A model generated the notes under the pieces. It searched no databases, had not been told where the DNA came from, and saw nothing but the letters and a program-made list of their open reading frames with translations. Below, piece by piece: positions 1 to 4,478 of a stretch of DNA of 5,001 nucleotides (position 1 is the stretch's first letter; the number at the start of each line of letters is the position of its first letter). The stretch lies in the NCBI GenBank assembly GCA_027041035.1, contig JALULB010000065.1, positions 1-5,001 of the forward strand, written 5' to 3'. This DNA comes from Sedimenticola sp. Its GTDB lineage: Bacteria; Pseudomonadota; Gammaproteobacteria; Chromatiales; Chromatiaceae. The translations under genes and the position numbers were made by a program.

Positions 1-285
1 TTTGGTGGCTTTACCGAGAGTAAACACACCTTCAATTGTTCCTTTTCCAAAATTATTTTCCCTAAATGCCTTGTTGTATACTAAGCGTTTAATTTTAATA
101 TCGTGCTGCCAGTATATTTGTGAATCATGAAAACACGGCGCGGTGTCTTCTGAAATAAGATTAGAAATCGTTGTCTTTCCGCTCCCATTAGAGCCGTAGA
201 TGAAATTAACCTTATTCAAATCATCAATAATCACTCCCTGTGAGTCGTAACTAGCTACGTTCCGTATTGTAATACTTTTAATCAT
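1..285 (-). CDS. AAA_13 / RloC-PrrC-like AAA ATPase, N-terminus only (cassette gene 2)
   Basis: This is the N-terminal 95 residues of a P-loop ATPase; the rest lies beyond the left edge. It starts MIKSITIRNVASYD, an ABC/SMC-type first strand. A Walker A loop GSNGSGKT follows at residues 31-38. The stretch VYNKAFRENNF (about 69-79) and GVFTLGKA (about 86-93) resemble the segment after Walker A in AAA_13-family proteins, which include the anticodon nucleases PrrC and RloC and many uncharacterised ATPases. The nuclease or other effector part would be C-terminal and cannot be seen, so the activity is open. The ATG at 285 lies 36 bp past the attC crossover, typical of a cassette gene. A GGAG (301-304) is about 15 nt upstream, a long spacing. 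ATP binding is well supported; a phage-defence role is inference. Confidence 0.85.
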   Translation of the reverse strand, partial: MIKSITIRNVASYDSQGVIIDDLNKVNFIYGSNGSGKTTISNLISEDTAPCFHDSQIYWQHDIKIKRLVYNKAFRENNFGKGTIEGVFTLGKATK

Positions 286-315
286 TATGACTATTCAAGT
301 CTCCGTATGTTTTAC

Positions 316-387
316 AGCTAACGACCAAGCTGTGCGGCGCAAACGAAGCGCAGCGTAGTTTGCGTCCGAACGAGCGCCTTGTTATGT
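316..387 (-). other. attC: attC recombination site of cassette 1
   Basis: This 72-bp site reads on the minus strand from outer core ACATAAC (387-381) to GTTAGCT (322-316). The two halves pair as TAAC/GTTA at the ends, a loosely paired R/L region, then CGG and CGCAAAC with GTTTGCG as the inner stem. A 13-nt terminal loop (TACGCTGCGCTTC) closes it. One unpaired A in the GGACGC arm is a candidate extrahelical base, the kind IntI uses to choose the strand. Crossover is expected between G322 and T321. The site sits between two genes of the same orientation, and the stop codon of the upstream gene lies inside its outer core. Confidence 0.9.
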
Positions 388-706
388 GTTTTTGCTGTAT
401 TCATGAAGTATTTCTACAATTTGAACTTTATAGGATTTATACCATATAGACTGTCCAAGCTCTTGGGCTACTAAATGCTCAGTATCAGCTTTCCACTTTT
501 TTATTTGCTTTTGATCATTCCAATATGAAATTGCTATTTCTTGCGTTCCTTCTGTGACAGAAGTGAATTCTTTACATCCGTATTTGTTTATTGCCAGCCC
601 TCTCATTCTTGAGGCCATTTCGGAATATCGCTGGTCAAGCTTGTTTATTTCTGCTCTGAATATTACGGCATACATTATTTATTGCTTTTGTCCTTTTTAC
701 ACATAA
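322..706 (-). mobile_element. Integron gene cassette 1 (385 bp, ABM-domain gene plus attC)
   Basis: The cassette runs on the minus strand from T706 to G322. It holds one gene (675-382) with a short leader and ends in its own attC. Its boundaries are supported internally: the first bases TTATGT (706-701) joined to G322 make GTTATGT, the exact complement of the attC outer core ACATAAC (387-381), as expected when a cassette circularises. It is first in the array, next to the presumed attI, so it would be the last cassette inserted and the closest to any cassette promoter. Confidence 0.87.
382..675 (-). CDS. Antibiotic biosynthesis monooxygenase (ABM) domain protein
   Basis: A complete 97-residue protein that looks like a single ABM domain, a small ferredoxin-like fold that usually dimerises. 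It begins with a beta strand (MYAVIFRAEI), then a helix (about 12-30), a central strand pair ending in EIAISYWND (about 46-54), a second helix (QIKKWKADTEHLVAQELGQ, about 56-74) and a last strand (YKVQIVEI, about 82-89). There is no signal peptide or membrane segment. ABM proteins include quinone-modifying monooxygenases and haem-degrading enzymes, and cofactor-free members occur; the substrate here cannot be read from sequence. ABM-like genes are frequent integron cassette cargo. An in-frame TAA shortly before ATG675 fixes the longest start. AGGAC lies about 14 nt upstream, so initiation may be weak. The TAA stop is inside the attC outer core. Confidence 0.85.
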   Translation of the reverse strand: MYAVIFRAEINKLDQRYSEMASRMRGLAINKYGCKEFTSVTEGTQEIAISYWNDQKQIKKWKADTEHLVAQELGQSIWYKSYKVQIVEILHEYSKNT

Positions 707-707
707 C
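701..707 (-). other. attI: attI x cassette 1 junction core site (GTTATGT)
   Basis: On the minus strand 707-701 reads GTTATGT, the consensus-type 7-bp core with crossover between G707 and T706. No attC-like hairpin precedes it, and the integrase remnant begins 130 bp away on the other side. This fits attI rather than a further attC. The right limit of attI cannot be set, because the IntI-binding repeats of attI sites are not conserved between integrons; it probably reaches into the palindrome cluster at 720-770. Confidence 0.7.
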
Positions 708-719
708 AGTTAATTATCA

Positions 720-770
720 ACACTGTGTCATATCCAATATTCCACACTGTGTATAGCACTGTGCTACACA
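720..770. promoter_or_regulatory. Cluster of CACTGTG palindromes in the attI / intI promoter region
   Basis: CACTGTG occurs three times, at 721-727, 745-751 and 757-763, with start spacings of 24 and 12 bp. Each copy sits in an odd-centre palindrome: ACACTGTGT at 720-728 and 744-752, and TAGCACTGTGCTA at 754-766. A larger imperfect dyad runs from TGTGTA (748-753) to TACACA (765-770). The cluster lies between the divergent cassette gene and intI, so it could be an operator, a set of integrase-binding repeats in attI, or both. No convincing -35/-10 pair is visible for either direction. Confidence 0.5.
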
Positions 771-825
771 TGTCCTACGTTCCGTCGTGCGACATCCGCA
801 CGGCTCCATCCTACCCTACTTTTCC

Positions 826-830
826 GGAGG
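826..830 (+). promoter_or_regulatory. Ribosome binding site of intI (GGAGG)
   Basis: GGAGG sits 6 nt before ATG837 and fixes that codon as the original integrase start. A TTG at 831 is in the same frame but lies directly against the GGAGG and cannot be served by it. Confidence 0.75.
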
Positions 831-836
831 TTGGCA

Positions 837-1862
837 ATGCGAGACGATCAATTCGGCAGGTTTTGGAATAAATTTGTAATTTACCTTGATAAGCAACAAG
901 TTAACAAGAAATATCAACGCTGGTTCATCCGTCATGCCGAGTCCTACATTGCCGCATTTCCGCGGCAAGATGCTACGGGAACATTCCCCCGAGGATGTCA
1001 GAGAATTCTTCACTTCGTCGGAGGTGATAGGCTACAAAGCCGACTGGCAGTACCGGCAGGCGGTGGCAGCGGTGCGATTGTTGTTGCGGTTTGTCCGCAC
1101 CCCCTGGGTAGAGGACTTCGACTGGAGGTGGCTTGAGGATCAGGGGCGTACGTTGGAACCCACCCATCCGACCGTGGCGCGCGAGCCACTATCCGAACAC
1201 AGTGCGAGCAAGCAGATTCCAGGAAGCATTTCGCCCCGTGAAGGTAGCGGAGGCCCGTTGGATCGAGCCCGTGAGCTATTCGCCCACTACTTCGATCGTC
1301 TTGCCGCGGCTATCCGCACCCGGAACTATTCCATCCGAACAGAACGCGCCTACAGCGACTGGCTTGCGCGCTTTGTGGTGTTTTCCGGCATGAGGGATCC
1401 GGCCGGCCTGGACTCTGGAGCCATCGCGACGTTTCTTGAGCATCTGGCCGTCAACCGAAATGTTGCAGCCAGTACGCAGAATCAGGCATTGAATGCGTTG
1501 GTATTTTTCTATCGACATGTTGTCGAGCGGGAGGTAGGCGATCTTGAAGGGTTCGCTCGGGCGAAAAGACCGAAACGCCTGCCCGTGGTACTTTCACAAT
1601 CAGAGATCGCCTCGCTGTTGACGCGGTTGGATGAGCGACCCCGCTTGATGGCGTCGCTATTATATGGCACTGGGATGCGGGTGATGGAATGAAGGATCGC
1701 GTGGCGCCGCTTCCGCGCGCGACCCGGGCCGCGCTGGAGGCACAGGTGCGTCTGGTCGAGGAGCTTCATCGCACGGATGTGGCCGAGGGGTTTGGTGAGG
1801 TGTATCTACCCGACGCGCTGTCGCGCAAATACCCAAACGCGGCAAGGGAGTTGCGCTGGCAG
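837..1862 (+). pseudogene. intI: Integron integrase (IntI), frameshifted, internally deleted and C-terminally truncated
   Basis: This is a remnant of a long-form integron tyrosine recombinase. Three reading-frame segments join into one protein. 837 to about 960 gives the N-terminal extension (RFWNKF...YQRWFIRHAESYIAAF). About 961-1689 gives the rest of that extension (LREHSPEDVREFF...DWQYRQAV) and the core-binding domain (YSIRTERAYSDWLARFVVF, AASTQNQALNALVFFYRHV, AKRPKRLPVVLS), ending at the catalytic-Arg motif GTGMRVME. 1692-1862 gives KDRVAPLP and the IntI-specific patch YLPDALSRKYPNAARE. Lesions are a net +1 shift near 957-964, loss of about 70 bp between VME and KDRV (removing the GKG hairpin with the catalytic Lys), and no sequence for the HxLRH and Tyr motifs. 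The summed length of about 341 residues compares with roughly 460-480 for intact long-form IntI (family recollection). A dead gene is near certain; the clade is not assigned. Confidence 0.92.
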
Positions 1863-1917
1863 CGCAGTAAAGGACACCCACTTTTATCCGGGGTAACGAA
1901 ACCAACCCCATTAGCCG
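1863..1917. other. Breakpoint between intI remnant and host gene
   Basis: Homology to IntI stops after the ...RELRWQ codons at 1862, and the rhodanese stop codon is at 1918-1920. These 55 bp are unlike the missing IntI C-terminus in any frame and encode nothing recognisable. A GGGGT/ACCCC pair (1890-1894 with 1905-1909) could form a 5-bp stem with a 10-nt loop. It has no T-run on either strand, so it is a poor terminator. No insertion sequence end or target duplication is evident. Confidence 0.45.
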
Positions 1918-2838
1918 TCAGAGATCGAAATCCCCGCTATAGGGTTTATTGCCCTGCACGGTGGGCAATGAAAGGCGATTGCCCCAGTGAGACCAGCCGC
2001 CGTTGTAGAGGCGAACATCCCGATAGCCCAGGCTGGTGAGTTGCAGGTAGGCCAGGCTCATGCGGAAGCCGTCATGGCAATAGACATAGAGCATTTTGTC
2101 CTTCGGGATGCTGGAATACATCTCCGCCAGGGCGGATTCCGATATCCATTTCTGGCCGTCCGTGCCGTCCAGGCTGACGATGTTGATCGCACCGGGGATA
2201 TGTCCGCCCATGATGGCGTGTTTGATGACCTTGCCGGTGTACATGTCGTTTGGGCGGGCATCCAGCAAGACGACATGCGGATCGCGCCGCGATACGACAT
2301 CGTTGTAGACCGCTGTCCATTCGATATACATCCGTTTGTCCGCCGGCTTCAGGGTGACCTTGCCCGGCTTGGGGTGTGCCACTTCCTTGCTCAGTTCCTC
2401 GAACGCGGTCCATTCGACGGTACCGCCATCGAGTACCTTCACGCGGCTCATGTCGAAGCCGTAGAGCTTCAGCAGAAAGTACACCCGGGACGCCAGCGCG
2501 GTGGATGAATCGTCGTAGATCACCACGCTGGAGTCATTGTTGATGCCCCAGCCGCGCAGGGTTTTCTGAAACGCCTCCCGATCGGGAAAGCGCATCAGCG
2601 GATTCGCCCGGTTATCACCGAGATCCTTGAAGCGTTGCACTTGGACCGCGCCGGGGATATGCCCTACCGTATAGTAACGATGTGGATAGTAACGCACCTC
2701 CAGGATTACCTGGTTGCGGTCGTCGATGTGCTCGGCGAGCCAGTCGGCGTCGACCAGGAAGCCGCGTTCGGCATGGGCGACCCGCAGACTGAGCAGGGCC
2801 AGCAGAAGCAGGGGAAACAGGGCATGGCGTTTTTTCAT
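1918..2838 (-). CDS. Secreted tandem-domain rhodanese (sulfurtransferase)
   Basis: A 306-residue periplasmic sulfurtransferase. Residues 1-23 form a Sec signal peptide (KKR, a Leu-rich core, cleavage after AHA). Two rhodanese domains follow, about 28-155 and 170-295. Each has a GHIPGA motif, at 59-64 and 212-217. The C-terminal domain has the active-site loop CHDGFR at 254-259, with Cys254 the only cysteine in the mature protein, then YNGGWSHWG. The N-terminal domain has YDDSSTALASR (108-118) with Asp in place of Cys, as is usual for the inactive half of tandem rhodaneses. The family moves sulfane sulfur from thiosulfate or persulfides to an acceptor such as cyanide or a thiol; the physiological donor here is unknown. 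The start at 2838 is chosen over an in-frame ATG at 2895 because it begins the signal peptide, has GAGG 5 nt upstream and avoids overlapping the porin. It is probably cotranscribed with the porin, 37 bp upstream. Confidence 0.93.
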   Translation of the reverse strand: MKKRHALFPLLLLALLSLRVAHAERGFLVDADWLAEHIDDRNQVILEVRYYPHRYYTVGHIPGAVQVQRFKDLGDNRANPLMRFPDREAFQKTLRGWGINNDSSVVIYDDSSTALASRVYFLLKLYGFDMSRVKVLDGGTVEWTAFEELSKEVAHPKPGKVTLKPADKRMYIEWTAVYNDVVSRRDPHVVLLDARPNDMYTGKVIKHAIMGGHIPGAINIVSLDGTDGQKWISESALAEMYSSIPKDKMLYVYCHDGFRMSLAYLQLTSLGYRDVRLYNGGWSHWGNRLSLPTVQGNKPYSGDFDL

Positions 2839-2843
2839 GGTGT

Positions 2844-2847
2844 CCTC
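2844..2847 (-). promoter_or_regulatory. Ribosome binding site of the rhodanese gene (GAGG)
   Basis: The minus strand reads GAGGACACC directly before ATG2838, a GAGG with 5-nt spacing. It decides the start, because the longer reading frame would add 19 residues ahead of the signal peptide and run back into the end of the porin gene. Confidence 0.75.
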
Positions 2848-2875
2848 GTATCCGGAAAGCAACGGTGGGCTTTCT

Positions 2876-4063
2876 TCAGTAGCCGAACTTGGCATTGATG
2901 CCTATGGTCAGGGTGTTCAATTCGGTATTCTTGGTATCGTTGCTCCGGCTATTATAGGCTGCCAGCAATTCAGATTTCTTGTTCAGCGCATACTTGATGC
3001 CGAAGCTCCAGTTGGTGTAGTCATCGTTGTTGTAAACCGCGCCATTCTCGTTCGTGCCATAGGCGGCGATAAAACGTGTCTTGCCCATCTTGTAGATGCC
3101 GTTCAGATACAGGTTGGTGCCCAGGCCGATGTCCTCCACGTCTTCGTACAGCGCGGCGAAAGAGAACGGCCCGACCTTGTAACGCCCGCCGATCTGCCAG
3201 CCATTGTCGTTCGCCAGTCCGGCCTTGGTGATATTGTCGGCGTCGATATCGATATAATCGGCGGCGAGGAACAACGGACCCGCCTTGTATTTCAGGCCCA
3301 GACCACCCGCCGAGCCACCGGTGAAGTTTTTCAACGTGCCGGTGTTATGCAGCGGCTTGGCGCTGTTGTCGAATTCCGTGGCATACCAGATGGACCCGGT
3401 CAGGCCGCCCAGGATACGCGGCGAGACGTAGTCGATGGCGTTGTTGAAGTAGCTGGAATGGAACTCCGAGCTGCCCTGCCGACCGCCGGAACGTGACTGC
3501 GGCGCGTTGTCGTTCCATGGGTCGATCTTGGTCAAGGTGGTCTTGTAGGCGGTGCTCAATCGACCCAGACGCAGACGCCCCCAGGTCGGGCTGGCGAGGC
3601 CCGCGTAGCCTTCGCGAAACTCGACATTCTTGCCTGCGGTGCCATTGACCGAATCGGTGGTCTCGTACCGCAGTTCCGCGCGATAGATCAGGTTGGCATC
3701 ACCCAGGCCGCTGGGCAGCGCGCCCTGCACGCCGATGCGCGAGGCGTTGCTCACGATCGAGGTGCCATCCGACCCTTCCCCCCAGTCGCCGGAATGGTTA
3801 TCGATACTGGCACGCATCTGACCATAGACCTTCAGCGCCTTGGAATTCGCCTTCCAGGACGCGGCCTTGCTGGCGGATTGCTTCTCCATGGCGGTTCGTT
3901 GCTGGTTTTTTTCGAGTTCGGCGATGCGCTTTTGCATCTCCTCCAACTGTGTCCGCAGTTGACGCAGCGTTTGCGCATCATCGGCCACCGCGGGCATGGC
4001 AATCGACGCGCCGCATGCGAGCACGAGCGCGCCAAGTTGAAACCGGTTTGACAGGCGTGACAT
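2876..4063 (-). CDS. Gram-negative porin with N-terminal coiled coil
   Basis: A 395-residue outer-membrane porin. Residues 1-27 are a Sec signal peptide with a likely cleavage AVA-DD. Residues about 28-62 are charged and heptad-like (LRQLRTQLEEMQKRIAELE), a periplasmic coiled coil that may trimerise. From about 77 (ALKVYGQMRASID) the protein shows alternating, aromatic-edged beta strands to the C-terminus, with porin-like segments such as SRIGVQGALPSGLGDANLIYRAELRYE and GYAGLASPTWGRLRLGRLST. It ends LTIGINAKFGY, a strand with a terminal aromatic residue of the type the BAM machinery recognises, Tyr instead of the usual Phe. This resembles general diffusion porins of the Porin_4 type; the solute is unknown. 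GAGGGG 7 nt upstream supports ATG4063. It is the first gene of a likely two-gene operon with the rhodanese. Confidence 0.92.
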   Translation of the reverse strand: MSRLSNRFQLGALVLACGASIAMPAVADDAQTLRQLRTQLEEMQKRIAELEKNQQRTAMEKQSASKAASWKANSKALKVYGQMRASIDNHSGDWGEGSDGTSIVSNASRIGVQGALPSGLGDANLIYRAELRYETTDSVNGTAGKNVEFREGYAGLASPTWGRLRLGRLSTAYKTTLTKIDPWNDNAPQSRSGGRQGSSEFHSSYFNNAIDYVSPRILGGLTGSIWYATEFDNSAKPLHNTGTLKNFTGGSAGGLGLKYKAGPLFLAADYIDIDADNITKAGLANDNGWQIGGRYKVGPFSFAALYEDVEDIGLGTNLYLNGIYKMGKTRFIAAYGTNENGAVYNNDDYTNWSFGIKYALNKKSELLAAYNSRSNDTKNTELNTLTIGINAKFGY

Positions 4064-4070
4064 AAATCTT

Positions 4071-4077
4071 TCCCCTC
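4071..4077 (-). promoter_or_regulatory. Ribosome binding site of the porin gene
   Basis: The minus strand reads GAGGGGA 7 nt before ATG4063, a strong Shine-Dalgarno match with standard spacing. It fits a highly translated outer-membrane protein. Confidence 0.7.
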
Positions 4078-4106
4078 TGGTGTCGTTGGTTTTCTGTATC
4101 GGTCCG

Positions 4107-4123
4107 AGCCGCTTTTCGCGGCT
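4107..4123 (-). promoter_or_regulatory. Hairpin in the porin mRNA leader
   Basis: AGCCGC (4107-4112) and GCGGCT (4118-4123) form a 6-bp GC-rich stem around a 5-nt loop, extendable by one G-U pair. On the minus strand it would sit in the untranslated leader about 43 nt before the porin start. It has no following T-run, so it is not a classical terminator. It could stabilise the mRNA or tune translation; that role is inference. Confidence 0.4.
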
Positions 4124-4128
4124 TCATA

Positions 4129-4279
4129 GTCTCCGCCAGCCAAACGTCGGATTCTTGCGTGCCATTGCGTTCCTGGCAAGGCGCGAGGAGGCCGTGGGGC
4201 CACTCCCCTTGAACTCCGAGCAACGCCGCCAGGGGCGGAAGGGTGCGTGCGATAGTTCCGAGGTTTGGCTGGCGGAGAC
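4129..4279. repeat. Candidate MITE: 151-bp element with 23-bp terminal inverted repeats and flanking TA
   Basis: The left end 4129-4151 (GTCTCCGCCAGCCAAAC followed by GTCGGA) and the right end 4257-4279 are inverted repeats matching at 22 of 23 positions; they differ only at 4146/4262. The dinucleotide TA flanks both ends (4127-4128 and 4280-4281), as for IS630/Tc1-mariner-type insertion, although the TA also simply extends the palindrome. A nested pair CCTGGC (4172-4177) and GCCAGG (4228-4233) lies close to the same centre, so the element could fold back on itself. It encodes no protein. It could also be a large regulatory dyad or another dispersed intergenic repeat; copies elsewhere in the genome would decide. 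Confidence 0.6.
4151..4179 (-). promoter_or_regulatory. Candidate sigma70 promoter for the porin-rhodanese operon
   Basis: On the minus strand TTGCCA (4179-4174, five of six to TTGACA) is separated by exactly 17 nt from AAGAAT (4156-4151, four of six to TATAAT). The start of transcription would be near 4144, giving a leader of about 80 nt that includes the 4107-4123 hairpin. The promoter lies inside the candidate MITE. The -10 is weak, so an activator such as the upstream Crp/Fnr protein may be needed; this is inference. Confidence 0.4.
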
Positions 4280-4478
4280 TATATATGTCCGATCGAGTAT
4301 CAGCGAAGCCAGATGAAAAAAATATGACTGTGATTAGGATCGATGGGAAGTTCCATCATGGACTCTTGGAGGCATTGAGGATGACGGCCTTGGCCAGGAG
4401 AAGGCGTATGCCGAGTGAAGACAAGCGGCCCTATGACGAGCCGGAGCGGCGCATGCGGACCCTCGGTGACAGCGGGGT
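4280..4478. other. Intergenic region without a recognisable gene
   Basis: This is the part of the 415-bp regulator-porin gap to the right of the inverted-repeat element. One plus-strand frame stays open from ATG4324 into the regulator gene, but it has no ribosome binding site and its continuation is antisense to a real gene. A small dyad, GATGG (4342-4346) with CCATC (4353-4357), and an A7 run (4316-4322) are the only local structures. The dyad is about 19 bp from the T-run on the minus strand, too far for a standard terminator of the regulator gene. Confidence 0.5.

Larger units (their letters stand above)
1..1862. mobile_element. Integrase-proximal end of a chromosomal-type integron, integrase inactivated
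   Basis: Four parts occur in the canonical order and orientation: minus-strand cassette genes, an attC site at 316-387, a core recombination site at 701-707, and a plus-strand integron integrase remnant diverging from the cassettes. The cassettes are clearly more AT-rich than the integrase and the genes to the right, as expected of captured material. No resistance gene, class 1 conserved segment or transposon end is visible, so a sedentary chromosomal integron is more likely than a mobile class 1-3 integron. The array continues past the left edge of the window, so its size is unknown. Confidence 0.88.

Noticed and set aside
316..387. Rho-independent terminator downstream of the ABM gene
   Set aside because: The hairpin has integron core sites at both ends, a candidate extrahelical base and no T-run, and lies between two cassette genes; attC explains it better.
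747..762. LexA (SOS) box upstream of intI
   Set aside because: The arms read CTGT and CTGT, a direct repeat, instead of CTGT and ACAG.
831..836. TTG start for intI at 831
   Set aside because: It touches the GGAGG and leaves no spacing; ATG837 is 6 nt downstream and is the proper start.
1890..1909. Terminator between intI remnant and rhodanese
   Set aside because: It has only a 5-bp stem with a 10-nt loop and no T-run on either strand.
2839..2895. Longer rhodanese start at 2895 adding 19 residues
   Set aside because: It would place a polar stretch before the signal peptide and overlap the end of the porin gene. The ATG at 2838 has a good ribosome binding site and a classic signal peptide.
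2714..3496. Plus-strand open frame of 260 codons antisense to the porin
   Set aside because: It is a GC-rich shadow frame; the minus strand has a full porin with signal peptide and barrel strands.
4011..4016. Possible lipobox (VLAC) in the porin signal peptide
   Set aside because: Leu at -2 does not fit the usual lipobox, an AVA-DD signal peptidase I site follows, and the mature protein is a beta-barrel.
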